Origin: an uncultured Erythrobacter sp.
GTDB taxonomy: Bacteria > Pseudomonadota > Alphaproteobacteria > Sphingomonadales > Sphingomonadaceae
NCBI GenBank assembly: GCA_947488755.1
Contig: CANLAD010000001.1
Coordinates: 2,861,501-2,925,500, forward strand
DNA length: 64,000 nt
Direction of reading: 5' to 3'
The position numbers and the translations under genes are program-made. The notes below the pieces were generated by a model that was given only the letters and a program-made list of their open reading frames with translations, was not told where the DNA came from and made no database searches. The stretch's first letter is position 1. Every line of letters starts with the position of its first letter. Positions 9,477 through 18,732 of this stretch are shown in pieces.

Positions 9477-10167
9477 GAAGCATACAGTGATTGATCGACC
9501 TCATACGGTTTCCTCCTTCGACGGCGAACTCGCTGAGGTGAAATTGCTCGTCCACAGAATGGCTGGCCTCGCTCAGAGGTCGCTCGACGAGGCGGTTGCT
9601 GCACTGGAAACAGCTGACAGGGCTGCCGCAAATCGAATTGTTGCCAAGGATAAGGTGATCGACGAGCTGGAACTGTCGATCGAGCGACTGGTCCTCCTGA
9701 CGATCACGTCGCACGCGCCCATGGCGGAAGATCTCCGCTTTCTCATCGTTGCGATCCGCATCGGCAAGATGCTCGAACGCACTGGCGACCAGGCCAAGCG
9801 CATCGCCCGGCGGATAAAGAAGCTCGGCCCCGACGGACCTGATGAAATCGGCCATAGCCTCACTCTCATTCGCGCCATGACCAAGTATGCGAATGAGATG
9901 ATTGAAAACGCGATCAAGAGCTTCCAGGACGCCAATCAAGTTGCGGCACAGGAGGTCATGCGCGCCGACGCCGAACTCAATGGAATGCACGACGAACTGG
10001 CCCGCATTTGCGCCGAGGAAATGGACGCGGGCACACTGCGCATCGGTCACGGGATCGAAATTACTCTGATCGGCAAGCAGCTCGAACGGGTCGGGGACTA
10101 CGCCACAAATATCGCACGCGATGTTTTTTATATGGTGACTGGATCGCGCGATAATTCGTGTGAATGA
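9475..10167 (+). CDS. phoU: PhoU phosphate-signalling regulator
   Basis: PhoU is a helical cytoplasmic protein that links the Pst phosphate transporter to the PhoR/PhoB two-component system and lowers Pho expression when phosphate is plentiful. Two PhoU three-helix domains are visible, with the repeated metal-site pattern around EDLRFLIVAIRIGKMLERTGD and IGKQLERVGDYATNIARDV (E/D-x-x-x-D pairs). The start at 9475 (MKHTVIDRPHTVSSFDGEL) gives 230 residues and the usual N-terminus. An in-frame ATG at 9433 would add 14 atypical residues. Neither start has a good ribosome-binding site. The usual pstSCAB and phoB neighbours are absent, so this is an isolated copy. Confidence 0.9.
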   Translation: MKHTVIDRPHTVSSFDGELAEVKLLVHRMAGLAQRSLDEAVAALETADRAAANRIVAKDKVIDELELSIERLVLLTITSHAPMAEDLRFLIVAIRIGKMLERTGDQAKRIARRIKKLGPDGPDEIGHSLTLIRAMTKYANEMIENAIKSFQDANQVAAQEVMRADAELNGMHDELARICAEEMDAGTLRIGHGIEITLIGKQLERVGDYATNIARDVFYMVTGSRDNSCE

Positions 10168-10622
10168 TCAGCCACTTCGCGCGCAGCTGACAGAAATTGT
10201 CTGATTAGGGTCCCAGCTACGTCGCGGATCCTATGGCAGGCGCCTGATGAAACGCTGATCTGCTAGCATTACGTGCCGTCCCTGCTTCAATTGTCCTCAT
10301 CCTGTGGCAGTATAGCAAGACGACCGGTTGCGACGCAGATCTTGAGTTATGATTGCTGGCGAGCGCCGATGCACAGCGTGACGATGGCATCTTTCACATG
10401 GGTGGGCGCGCCCATGAAGTGTCCTTCACTCACGATTAGTCAGACGTGCCACAATCATTGACAGCAGCGATACCAAACGATCGTGAGTTTCAACAAGACG
10501 GCAGAGAAACGCGTTTACTGCGATGCGAGCCAGAGCCGGTCTTTTCCGAAATCTGGGCAGGCCTCATAAGGCGATCCGCTATCGTCAATCGCTTCTTCTT
10601 CGAAATTTCGCTCGATATTGCC
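10168..10622. other. Intergenic stretch, no supported gene
   Basis: I recognise nothing in these 455 bases on either strand. The short frames lack domain signatures and ribosome-binding sites. The stretch borders an integrase remnant, so it may be the inside of a lost mobile element. Confidence 0.4.
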
Positions 10623-10845
10623 TTACAAAGCTGCAGATGTCGGATCCTCTCCAAGCAACGAAGCGATATGATCGGAGACCCTCGTAGCGGCGGCGCGCAA
10701 GGATTCATCCATGTGGATATAGCGTTGAGTAACTCCCCTCGAGCCGTGGCCACGAAGTGCCGCAAGTGTCAACTCCGAATAGTCGAGGCCAGCCGCGACG
10801 CTCGCAAATGTGCGACGGAAATGAAAAGGGACTAGTGGGAATGGT
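10623..10845 (-). pseudogene. Tyrosine recombinase (phage integrase) C-terminal remnant
   Basis: On the minus strand one frame reads FHFRRTFASVAAGLDYSELT, then LAALRGHGSRGVTQRYIHMD and ends in a TAA at 10623-10625. This matches the catalytic C-terminal lobe of tyrosine recombinases: the HxxR region, the GH(G/S)S motif and a Tyr within the nucleophile helix region (GVTQRY). The frame is closed upstream by a TGA near 10845, and a neighbouring frame continues with residues such as GRALFSNQQG. The gene is therefore broken and lacks a recognisable N-terminus. It suggests a former integrated element between phoU and the hyu island. Confidence 0.6.
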
Positions 10846-11287
10846 CACTAATACGCCTTGCTGATTTGAGAATAGCGCCCGCCCATCCCTTGGATCGGCG
10901 GGAACAGCGTCCCAATCCAGCATTTGGAATTCGAGATGTTCGATGGCGCACGCCTCCGCCATCATGCCGAGATCAAGCTTCGTGGCGAGCGCTTCATCGT
11001 CTCGAAATCCTCTCCATTCGCGCAGGAGATTCGTTTGCCACCTCGCCTCCCGCCCTCGTTCGTCGGCGAGCCCCCGACTGAAATCGCATCCTACGCGACC
11101 GTCAAAGAACGCTGACCTGTCTGTTCCGCGGGCATGTATGGGCGGGCACTGTGGAACCAACGAGGACTTTTACGGATGAGCGGCGGTCGTGTCAGTCCTT
11201 CCTGAATCTCTCCCTGCCCAAGCATTGCGCACACCTCGGCCAGTTGCTGTAAAATGAACCCTCTAGCGCAGCGGATGGGCGCAGTAT
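10846..11287. other. Region upstream of the integrase remnant, no intact gene
   Basis: A long minus-strand frame crosses this stretch but has no start or domain that I can identify. It may be the decayed N-terminal half of the integrase. Nothing else is recognisable before the end of the hyu operon. Confidence 0.35.
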
Positions 11288-11896
11288 TCACGCGAGCATT
11301 CTGCGCGCTACCCCAGCATCGATCACTTCGGCATATTTTGCCTGAAGATCGAACAGATTTGCCTCGTGCACGTTGGCTTGCCGGTCGGCGCAGGCATCGC
11401 GGACCACGAAAGGCGCGAAGCCATGCTGCATAGCATCGAGCGCGGATGCGCGCACACACCCCGAGGTCGAAAAACCGGCGATCAGTAGCGTATCGATCTC
11501 GCGCTCGACCAGCATCGTAGCCAAGCTAGTGTCGAAGAAAGCGGAAGGATATTGCTTGGTTACCACGGTCTCGCCATCGCGAGGCTGAAGTGTCCGGGGG
11601 AAAGCGCCGAGCGGTGACCCTTCATCGAACACGTTCAACACTGGGATCTTTTTGTAAAATATACCACCATTCGCCCCGCCATTGGTATAGCGAACTTTAG
11701 TGAGAATGACTGGTTTCGACGCTTCTCGCGCCGCTTCGAGCATCCCAGCGGCCTTATCGAGCGCGGCCTTTGCGGTTTGGCAATAAAGGGGGCTTCGCGG
11801 ATCGAGGTAGGCTTGGACCATGTCGACCAGCAGAAGTGCCGGTCTTTCGCCGGGCTGCAGGTGACCATCGAAAGGACCGGGCGAAGGTTCCTGCAT
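11288..11896 (-). CDS. Isochorismatase-family hydrolase, N-carbamoylsarcosine amidase-like
   Basis: A cysteine hydrolase of 202 residues that cleaves amide or carbamoyl C-N bonds. The triad is visible: Asp in ALLLVDM (about residue 25), Lys in VVTKQYPSAFF (about 114) and Cys in FSTSGCVRASALDAMQ. The TSGCVRA form is that of N-carbamoylsarcosine amidase and maleamate amidase rather than of true isochorismatase. It is the last gene of the hyu operon and overlaps the CoA-transferase stop by one base (TGATG). In this setting it probably removes the carbamoyl or amide group after HyuAB has opened a cyclic substrate. The exact substrate is not known. Confidence 0.85.
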   Translation of the reverse strand: MQEPSPGPFDGHLQPGERPALLLVDMVQAYLDPRSPLYCQTAKAALDKAAGMLEAAREASKPVILTKVRYTNGGANGGIFYKKIPVLNVFDEGSPLGAFPRTLQPRDGETVVTKQYPSAFFDTSLATMLVEREIDTLLIAGFSTSGCVRASALDAMQHGFAPFVVRDACADRQANVHEANLFDLQAKYAEVIDAGVARRMLA

Positions 11897-13095
11897 CAGA
11901 TGATCCCAGCCTCGGACTTGGCAGCAAGCGTCTCCGCATCCCAGCCGAGAACCTCGCCATACACTTCGGCATTGTGTAGGCCCGGCGTCGCGGGTGCGGG
12001 GCGGCGAATTCCCGACGGCGTTTTCGAGAACCGCGGAGAGGTATTCTGCATCTTGAGCGGACCGTGGCCGTCGGTGTCGACCTCGACAATCGCCTCGCGC
12101 GCCTGAAAGTGCGGGTCTTCCAGCATGTCTTTGGCCGTGTAGACCCGGCCAGCGGGGATCGAATGCTCGATCATCAGGGCGTCGACCTCCTCAATCGTGT
12201 GCTGCGCGGTCCACTCATTTATGATTGCATCCAATTCGATCTGCTTCTTGCCGCGGCCGACATGCGTCGCATAATCCGGATTCTCGGCTAGGTCGGGTCG
12301 GCCCATGGCGGTCGCGAGCCGCTTGAAAATCGCATCGTTATTGGCACCGATCATGAACGGACCATCCTTGCAAGTGTAGACGTTCGACGGCGCAATACCG
12401 GGCAGGATTGATCCCGAACGCTCGCGGATGACACCTCCAAAATCATACTCAGCGACAAGCCCCTCCATGACCTGCAGCACCGCTTCATAAAGGGCCGTAT
12501 CGATCACCTGACCCTCGCCGGTCTTGTCGCGGTGATGAAGCGCGGCGAGCACTCCCATGCAACCATAGCTCGCGCACAAGGTATCGCCGATGGATATGCC
12601 CATGCGAGCAGGGGGGCGGTCGGGTTCACCAACAATATAGCGCCAGCCGCCCATGGCCTCACCAATTCCGCCGAAACCGGCGCGATCCGAGTACGGCCCA
12701 TCCTGGCCATAGCCGGACATGCGCGCGATAATCAGGCCCGGACTTTCCTTTAGCAGGTCGTCGGGCGCCAGGCCCCAGCGCTCGAGCGTGCCGGGTTTGA
12801 AGTTCTCGATCACGATATCGGCAGTCGCGATCAGTTTACGCGCTAGCTCCTGGCCTTCGGGCACACGCAGGTTGCAGGTGACCGACTTCTTGTTGCGGGC
12901 GATAACCTCCCACTGGACCTTTTCCTCGCCAAGTCCCCAATCACGCATGGGATCGCCGCGACCGGGTGGTTCCAGCTTGATGATCTCGGCCCCCATATCG
13001 CCGAGGAGCTGGCCGCAGAAAGGGCCAGCGAGAAGCTGCCCCATCTCGACAACGCGAAGCCCCTTCAACGCACCGGTGTTACGAGCCTCGCTCAC
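11896..13095 (-). CDS. Class III CoA-transferase (CaiB/BaiF family)
   Basis: A family III CoA-transferase of 399 residues that moves CoA from a donor thioester to a carboxylic acid. Seen are the N-terminal GLRVVEMGQLLAGPFCGQLL segment, GAEIIKLEPPGRGDPMR, and the VIENFKPGTLERWGL block; the DP within the LxxxDPH region (EDPHFQARE) is also present. A catalytic Asp is expected near residue 170 of the family (IGDTLCASYGCMGVLAAL here). It overlaps hyuB by four bases and the amidase by one. It most likely activates the dicarboxylic or keto acid made by the upstream enzymes so that the lyase of the same operon can cleave it. Confidence 0.9.
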   Translation of the reverse strand: MSEARNTGALKGLRVVEMGQLLAGPFCGQLLGDMGAEIIKLEPPGRGDPMRDWGLGEEKVQWEVIARNKKSVTCNLRVPEGQELARKLIATADIVIENFKPGTLERWGLAPDDLLKESPGLIIARMSGYGQDGPYSDRAGFGGIGEAMGGWRYIVGEPDRPPARMGISIGDTLCASYGCMGVLAALHHRDKTGEGQVIDTALYEAVLQVMEGLVAEYDFGGVIRERSGSILPGIAPSNVYTCKDGPFMIGANNDAIFKRLATAMGRPDLAENPDYATHVGRGKKQIELDAIINEWTAQHTIEEVDALMIEHSIPAGRVYTAKDMLEDPHFQAREAIVEVDTDGHGPLKMQNTSPRFSKTPSGIRRPAPATPGLHNAEVYGEVLGWDAETLAAKSEAGII

Positions 13096-14987
13096 TCGGC
13101 GGCCTCGCGGACCTGATGCTCATGCCATTCGGGTTGAATGGGAGCTTTGAGGCCGGTTTCCTCCTCGCAGGACGCCCGCAATTGCTCGATGCCGGGGCCG
13201 AAATTGAAGACCTCTTCGTCCTTTCGCTGCCCGCGCATCTCATCGCGCAAACTTTGAGTCGCCGCTTCGTCGATCCCACCTTCTTCGCTCGCCACGACGC
13301 CATAGGCGCGCGCGCCTTTTGTCGTCACCAGCCCCTCGCGGATCTCGCGCCCTATGATCTCGGGATCGCGCTCGAGCGGATCGCCCCAGCCACCACCTCC
13401 CCAGGTAATGAAATGCAGCTGGTCGCCCTCGCGCACGTCTACGTCGTCGACCTTGTTGCCGACGATCTCGGTTGTGCCGTCGGCGCGTTCGATCACCTTG
13501 CGAGCGCGTTCGCCCGGCTCGCCGCCATTGACGCCCCAGGGCGGAACGAACCATCGGTCATCGTGGATTGCGATCTGCCCATCGGCGAGGAAGCGGTAGG
13601 TCATATGGATACCGTTGCCCCCGCGATGAAGCCCTGCGCCGCCGCTATCGGGCTCGGTCTCGTACCTCTCGATCCGCAAGGGAAAATAGCGCTCGAGAAA
13701 CTCGTTCGGGACGTTTGTGAAGCCCGGCCAAAGCGAGTGTCCGTCAGGACCGTCGCCCAGCGGCCTGCCGGGGATACCGCCGAAGCCGATCTGGAACAGC
13801 TGGAACCACTCGCCTTCCTTACCCGCCCGATTGTCCCAACCGGAATAGAACAGGTGTGGGGAGGAGCTGAACCCCGCCGCGTTGAGGAATTCTGGCGTCT
13901 TCTGGCCCAGCAATCCGCCAAGGATATCGAAGATCCGGCCGAGCGCATGGGTGCGGCCCGAAAGCGCGGCGGGGAATTGCGGCTTGAGCAGGGAGCCTTC
14001 CGGAATTCGGACCTCGATCAGGTCATAGAACCCGTCATTGAACAGGATTTGCGGGTCGAAGACCATGATCATGTAGATGCCGAAGAACATCTTGAACATG
14101 TTCTCATTCAGGAAGAAATTGATCGAGGCGGCCGACTGCGGATCGGTTCCGTCGAAGTCGAGGATGACCTTGTCGCCCTTGCGCCACATCGTGCATTTGA
14201 TCTTGTAAGGCCCGTAGCCGAGCCCATCGTCGCAGATGTAATCCTCGAAACTGACTGGTTCATCGACAACGGCCTGCGCGATCAGAGCCTTCATGGCGCG
14301 GTGGTTGCGCGCGAGCAGTTCCTGCGTCGCCGAGACATAGACATCGTCTCCGAAGCGCTCAGCCAATTCGATGACGCGGCGCGCGGCCACGCGGCATGAA
14401 GCGATCAGCGCGTTGAGGTCGGCCTGGCACCAGTCGGGCTTTCTCGTCTGGTGCATGACGAGCTTCATCAGGTCTTCGTTATACTCGCCCTTCTTCCAGA
14501 TCTTGACCGGTGGAATGCGCACGCCCTCCTCGAAGATCGACTTAGCGTCGATCGGCATCGAGCCGACGACCTTGCCCCCAATGTCGGACTGGTGGCCGAA
14601 CATGGCCGTCCAGGCGAGCAGGCGACCGTCCTTGAAGACCGGCAACAGCACCAGCCAGTCGTTCGAATGGCTGATCGCGCCTCCGCAGGAATAGGGATCG
14701 GAGAGGAAGATCATGTCGCCATCCTCGATCGTCCCCTCGAACTGCTGGAGGAAGCCGTCGATAAAGCTGCCAAACTGGCCGACGATCATCTTGCCGGCCG
14801 GATCGGCGATCAGCGGGAAGGCGTCTCCTTGTTCCCGAATGCCCGGGCTCATTGCCGTGCGCACGAGCGTGGCGTCCATTTCGATACGCGCGTTCCTGAG
14901 CGCATTTTCGATAATGTCGAGCGTCACCGGATCTATGTCGACATGATCGAACTCGCTCGAATTTTCCTGGATTATCTCAGCGGGCAT
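13092..14987 (-). CDS. HyuB-type hydantoinase/oxoprolinase beta subunit
   Basis: Partner of HyuA in ATP-dependent ring opening or carboxylation (N-methylhydantoinase, 5-oxoprolinase, acetone/acetophenone carboxylase families). The HyuB domain spans almost the whole protein, with DPVTLDIIENALRNARIEMD near the start, DPYSCGGAISHSNDW, and the C-terminal glycine-rich GGNGIHMTYRF and WGGGGWGDPLERDP motifs. I choose the ATG at 14987 because it falls 11 bases after the hyuA stop and gives the usual N-terminus. The longer frame from 15050 would overlap hyuA with atypical residues. Its 631 residues fit the family. It is translationally coupled to the CoA-transferase (4-base overlap). Confidence 0.92.
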   Translation of the reverse strand: MPAEIIQENSSEFDHVDIDPVTLDIIENALRNARIEMDATLVRTAMSPGIREQGDAFPLIADPAGKMIVGQFGSFIDGFLQQFEGTIEDGDMIFLSDPYSCGGAISHSNDWLVLLPVFKDGRLLAWTAMFGHQSDIGGKVVGSMPIDAKSIFEEGVRIPPVKIWKKGEYNEDLMKLVMHQTRKPDWCQADLNALIASCRVAARRVIELAERFGDDVYVSATQELLARNHRAMKALIAQAVVDEPVSFEDYICDDGLGYGPYKIKCTMWRKGDKVILDFDGTDPQSAASINFFLNENMFKMFFGIYMIMVFDPQILFNDGFYDLIEVRIPEGSLLKPQFPAALSGRTHALGRIFDILGGLLGQKTPEFLNAAGFSSSPHLFYSGWDNRAGKEGEWFQLFQIGFGGIPGRPLGDGPDGHSLWPGFTNVPNEFLERYFPLRIERYETEPDSGGAGLHRGGNGIHMTYRFLADGQIAIHDDRWFVPPWGVNGGEPGERARKVIERADGTTEIVGNKVDDVDVREGDQLHFITWGGGGWGDPLERDPEIIGREIREGLVTTKGARAYGVVASEEGGIDEAATQSLRDEMRGQRKDEEVFNFGPGIEQLRASCEEETGLKAPIQPEWHEHQVREAAE

Positions 14988-14998
14988 GGCGTGTGTCC

Positions 14999-17047
14999 TC
15001 AGGCGGGGGTAATCAGAATGTTGCCGACTGCATCGATTATGGCGACGCAACCGGATTCGACGAGGGTAGTGGAGTCCATCTCGGTGATGATGGCAGGGCC
15101 GGGGATGGTGTCGCCCTGCTTGAGCTCGGCTCGGTGGTATACGCCGGCGTCTTGTTCGCGCCCATCCATCCAGACCGCGTGGTTCCCTATCTTGGCAGTG
15201 TTCGCATTGCCGTCGCCCTTGGCGAGTTCGGCCGCAGGCAGCTGCGGTGCTTCGCCAAGTGCGACCGCGCGCAGGTTCACGATTTCGTGCGGCGTATCCA
15301 TGTTGAAGGTGAACAGGCGGCGGTGCTCCTCGTCGAAGCGTGCCAGAATGCCTTCAATGCCTGCGGATCGCAGCCTGTCGGAATCGATGGTCAGCGGCAC
15401 TTCGAAAGCCTGACCCGCGTATCGCACGTCGACTTCGAACTCGCTGGTGATCTGGCTTTCGGGAATTCCATCTTCGGTCAGCTCGGCTCGGGTCTGTGCT
15501 GCCATCTCGTCGAGAAGCTCGGCAAGGTCTTCGACTTTGGTGTCGGTGGCTAGCCGGCTGAAACTGCGTGCGGTCTCGGTCCGCATGCGGGTTGTCGCGT
15601 CCCCCAATGCACACAGCACACCGGGTGAAACAGGCGAAATCGCCGGCCAGCTGCCCATGAGCTTCGCCACCGCGTTCACATGAAGCGGTCCGGCCCCGCC
15701 AAATCCCATCAGGGCGAAATGGCGCGGATCGTACCCCTGTTGGACACTGATCATCCGAAGCGCACCGAACATGTTCTCGTTAACAATATCGATGATTCCG
15801 CGCGCCGCTTCCATTAACGGTATGTCGAGCGCGTCGGCGATCGTCTGGATCGATTTCTTGGCGCCTTCCCGGTCGAGCTTGAACGTGCCACCCAGGAGGT
15901 CTTCTGGCAGGTACCCAAGGACCACATTTGCGTCGGTCACTGTGGGCTGTTCTCCGCCCTTGCCGTAAGCGACTGGTCCTGGGGCCGCGCCTGCGCTTTC
16001 CGGGCCGACCCGAAGGGCTCCGGTTAGTTCTGGCACGTACGCGATCGATCCGCCGCCCGCGCCGACGGTCTTCACGTCGAGCGAAGATGCGCGAACCGAC
16101 AGGTGACCCACATCGGTCGTGCGCACACGCCGCGGCTCCAAATTCTCGATCAGCGCGACATCTGTTGAAGTGCCGCCAACATCGAGGGTGAGGATGTTCT
16201 TGAAACCGACATTCTTGGCCACCCACAAGGCACCCGTAACCCCGCCGGCAGGACCGGACATGAGGATGTTGACCGGGTGCTCTTCGGCAGCCTGCGAGCT
16301 CATCAGCCCGCCGTCGGAGCGCAGCAATGAGAGCTTGCCGGTCACCCCGGACGAATGCAGCTTGTCGCGTAGGTTCGAGACATACTTCCCGACGACCGGG
16401 CGAACGGACGCGTTGGCAACGGTCGAGAGCGTCCGCTCGTATTCCTGCATTTCCGGGAGCACTCCGTGGCTAAGCGATACGGGAATATCCTGCATCACCT
16501 CGCGCGCGATTTCGCCGACGCGCTTCTCGTGCTCGCCGTTGACGTAGGAATTGATGAGACTGACGGTGATCGCCTCGACGCCTGCATCCTTGAGGCTTCG
16601 TAGCTGGTTGCGCACCTGTTCCTCGTCCAACGGGCGAATCTCGTTCCCGTCGGCATCCATCCGCCCGGCGATCGTCACCGTGTCCTCGAGCGCTGCCAGC
16701 GGTTCGGGCTTGGGCCAGACTATCCACGCCGCCAGCCCGCCGGGGACGAAGCTGCGCGCAATCTGCATGATGTCGCGGTACCCCTCGGTCACGATCAGGC
16801 CGACCCGCGCGCCCTTGCCCTCGAGTACAGCATTGGTTGCGACGGTGGTTCCGTGGAGGAAGAACTCGATCTGCGCCGGATCAACCCCGGCTTTTTGCGT
16901 GATCGAACCGACTCCGTTCAGGATGCCTTCGGAGCTGTCTTCGGGTGTCGAGGGCGTCTTCTCGCGCCAGAATTCGCCCGTTTCATTGTCGAACAGCAGG
17001 AGGTCGGTAAACGTACCCCCCACATCGACGCCCAGCCTATAGCGCAT
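14999..17047 (-). CDS. HyuA-type hydantoinase/oxoprolinase alpha subunit
   Basis: The 682-residue ATP-binding subunit of the HyuAB complex, with an actin-like fold in two parts. The N-terminal Hydant_A_N part has the phosphate-1 loop GVDVGGTFTDLLLFD; the central Hydantoinase_A part has ILTLDVGGTSTDVALI and a metal/ATP-site GFGGAGPLH. The start at 17047 overlaps the stop of the lyase gene by one base. Relatives open hydantoins or 5-oxoproline, or carboxylate ketones, always with ATP. The neighbouring amidase favours ring opening of a cyclic amide, and the CoA genes show that a carboxylic acid is formed. Which chemistry applies is inference. Confidence 0.92.
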   Translation of the reverse strand: MRYRLGVDVGGTFTDLLLFDNETGEFWREKTPSTPEDSSEGILNGVGSITQKAGVDPAQIEFFLHGTTVATNAVLEGKGARVGLIVTEGYRDIMQIARSFVPGGLAAWIVWPKPEPLAALEDTVTIAGRMDADGNEIRPLDEEQVRNQLRSLKDAGVEAITVSLINSYVNGEHEKRVGEIAREVMQDIPVSLSHGVLPEMQEYERTLSTVANASVRPVVGKYVSNLRDKLHSSGVTGKLSLLRSDGGLMSSQAAEEHPVNILMSGPAGGVTGALWVAKNVGFKNILTLDVGGTSTDVALIENLEPRRVRTTDVGHLSVRASSLDVKTVGAGGGSIAYVPELTGALRVGPESAGAAPGPVAYGKGGEQPTVTDANVVLGYLPEDLLGGTFKLDREGAKKSIQTIADALDIPLMEAARGIIDIVNENMFGALRMISVQQGYDPRHFALMGFGGAGPLHVNAVAKLMGSWPAISPVSPGVLCALGDATTRMRTETARSFSRLATDTKVEDLAELLDEMAAQTRAELTEDGIPESQITSEFEVDVRYAGQAFEVPLTIDSDRLRSAGIEGILARFDEEHRRLFTFNMDTPHEIVNLRAVALGEAPQLPAAELAKGDGNANTAKIGNHAVWMDGREQDAGVYHRAELKQGDTIPGPAIITEMDSTTLVESGCVAIIDAVGNILITPA

Positions 17048-18009
17048 CAGGCATTCGTCCTTTCACGTTTGGATTTCATGTCCGGCTTCGGAAACCCGCC
17101 GGCCCTGCCGACCATGGCTGGCAGCTCCTTTTCCATCACGCCGGAGAGCCAGCGGTTGGCTTCGATGAGTTTTTCGAGATCGAGCCCGGTCGCGATGCCA
17201 GCGCGATCAAGCATGTAAACCACGTCTTCGGTCGCCACGTTTCCGGCGGCACCGGGTGCGAAGGGGCACCCGCCGAGTCCGCCGATTGAGGTATCGACGA
17301 TGCTCGCGCCCGCGCTGATCGCAGCCCAGACATTGGCGAGGCCCGTCCCGCGCGTATTATGAAAATGAACGCGAACCGGCAGGGGATCGATGGCTTCTCG
17401 CACCCTTGTGACCAATCGCTCGACATGCGCGGGATTCGCAACGCCGATCGTGTCTGCGAGCGCAATTTCAACCGGCCCCGCTTCGGCGATCGCCGTCGCC
17501 ATCGCGATGACGCGGTCCTCTTCAACCTCGCCTTCGAAGGGGCAGCCGAAGCTCGCTGCGATGGTCGCCTGACCGGTAAGCCCGGTCTCCTTCGCGCTTG
17601 CGATGATATCGCGGCATGCCTCGACCGATCCGTCACTGGTCTGTCCCTGATTGGCCATCGCGAACTGGTCGGTGCTGACCGCGACAGCGCCAAGTTGGTC
17701 AATCCGGCCAGTCGCAATCGCCCGCTCGGCCCCGCGCATGTTCATGACGAGGCCAATGTAGATCACATCATCGCGTTCGGGCAGGTCGGCGCAGACAGCA
17801 TCGGCATCCGCCATCTGCGGAACGGCGCGAGGGTTCACGAAACTCGTCACCTCGATCCGGCGCGAGCCTGCATCGATCGCGCGGCCAACGAGTGCGAGTT
17901 TGTCAATGGTGGCCACATCTCGTTTTTCATTTTGCAAACCGTCGCGTGGGCTGACCTCCACCATCTCAATCACGCGCTTTCTGCTTTTTGTATACAGTTT
18001 TTCGCTCAT
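17047..18009 (-). CDS. HMG-CoA-lyase-family enzyme (hydroxyacyl-CoA lyase)
   Basis: A TIM-barrel lyase of 320 residues of the HMGL/isopropylmalate-synthase superfamily, cleaving 3-hydroxyacyl-CoA or citramalyl-CoA-type thioesters. The N-terminal VEVSPRDGLQNEK carries the catalytic Arg22-Asp23, HFHNTRGTGLAN carries the metal-binding histidines, and GGLGGCPFAPGAAGNVATED carries the catalytic Cys248. The start at 18009 overlaps the stop of the GntR gene by four bases (ATGA); an upstream extension of the frame lies inside that gene and is rejected. Besides leucine breakdown, the family includes citramalyl-CoA lyases. The adjacent CoA-transferase makes the latter type attractive here, but this is not proven. 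Confidence 0.88.
   Translation of the reverse strand: MSEKLYTKSRKRVIEMVEVSPRDGLQNEKRDVATIDKLALVGRAIDAGSRRIEVTSFVNPRAVPQMADADAVCADLPERDDVIYIGLVMNMRGAERAIATGRIDQLGAVAVSTDQFAMANQGQTSDGSVEACRDIIASAKETGLTGQATIAASFGCPFEGEVEEDRVIAMATAIAEAGPVEIALADTIGVANPAHVERLVTRVREAIDPLPVRVHFHNTRGTGLANVWAAISAGASIVDTSIGGLGGCPFAPGAAGNVATEDVVYMLDRAGIATGLDLEKLIEANRWLSGVMEKELPAMVGRAGGFPKPDMKSKRERTNA
17989..17996. promoter_or_regulatory. Second TGTATACA palindrome inside the lyase gene start
   Basis: The 8-base palindrome TGTATACA, flanked by T/A runs, lies about 14-20 bases inside the lyase coding region (codons for Leu-Tyr-Thr). It repeats the core of the palindrome in the GntR promoter. It could be an auxiliary operator or road-block site for the same regulator. 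Chance occurrence is possible. Confidence 0.35.
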
Positions 18010-18701
18010 GCCTTCTTCGCCCGCTTGGCCCTGTTCCGCCGCGCGCCGTCGATCGCAACCAGCCCCCGATGGGCATCGGCATAGGCGTGAAACGCGCGGC
18101 GAATATGACCAGCCATGATCGATTGCGCCCACGCGGGGTCCCGACGCGCAAAGGCCGCCAGCAGCTCCTCGTGCTCCTGATGCGAACGCCGCAGTTCATC
18201 CATTCCGTAATGATGCGCGGTCCGCCAGATGACCGGCTGTTCGATCAAAGCACCCAGCAATCCGGTCAAGCGGCGCGACGCCGCCGTTTCCAGAATCAAC
18301 GCATGGAAGTCTCTGTTGCCTTCCAGAAACCTCTCGGTATCGGGCGGCGAAGATTGCACAGCCGCACCGATGCGGGCATTACAGGCCCTGAGGTCACTTA
18401 ATGTCTCGTCATCGATCCGCTCCGCCGCGCGGCTGGCGGCATGCCCCTCCAACATCGCACGCAGTTCGAAAACATCGGCAATATCATCGAGCGACCAATC
18501 GGCCACATAGGTGCGCTTCGTATCCGTCCGGTGGATCAGCATCTCCGCTTCCAGCCGACGCAACGCCTCGCGCACTGGCGTGCGCGAAACCTGACACAGT
18601 TCGGCCAGCGCCTCTTCGCCAAGCGAGTCACCCGGCGCCAACTCACCCGAGATAATCATCTCGCGGATCGTATCGTAGGCTTTCTCCGACGCACGGGACA
18701 T
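18006..18701 (-). CDS. GntR-family regulator, FadR/FCD subfamily
   Basis: A 231-residue transcription factor with an N-terminal winged helix (residues about 5-75: AYDTIREMIISGELAPGDSL, then SRTPVREALRRLEAEMLI) and a C-terminal all-helical FCD ligand domain that begins around FELRAMLEGHAASRAAER. FCD regulators bind small carboxylic acids and usually repress nearby catabolic genes. It is the first gene of the hyu operon, joined to the lyase gene by an ATGA overlap, so it controls its own operon. A TTGTATACAA palindrome in its promoter fits the known GntR/FCD operator style. The 114-base divergent region probably also serves the TonB receptor. Confidence 0.93.
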   Translation of the reverse strand: MSRASEKAYDTIREMIISGELAPGDSLGEEALAELCQVSRTPVREALRRLEAEMLIHRTDTKRTYVADWSLDDIADVFELRAMLEGHAASRAAERIDDETLSDLRACNARIGAAVQSSPPDTERFLEGNRDFHALILETAASRRLTGLLGALIEQPVIWRTAHHYGMDELRRSHQEHEELLAAFARRDPAWAQSIMAGHIRRAFHAYADAHRGLVAIDGARRNRAKRAKKA

Positions 18702-18732
18702 TCGTTCTCCTTCAGGCCTTGACTACGCAATT

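Noticed and set aside
13116..14399. 427-residue open frame on the plus strand opposite hyuB
   Set aside because: It runs antisense to a well-supported gene, has no domain signature, and arises from the codon bias of GC-rich DNA.
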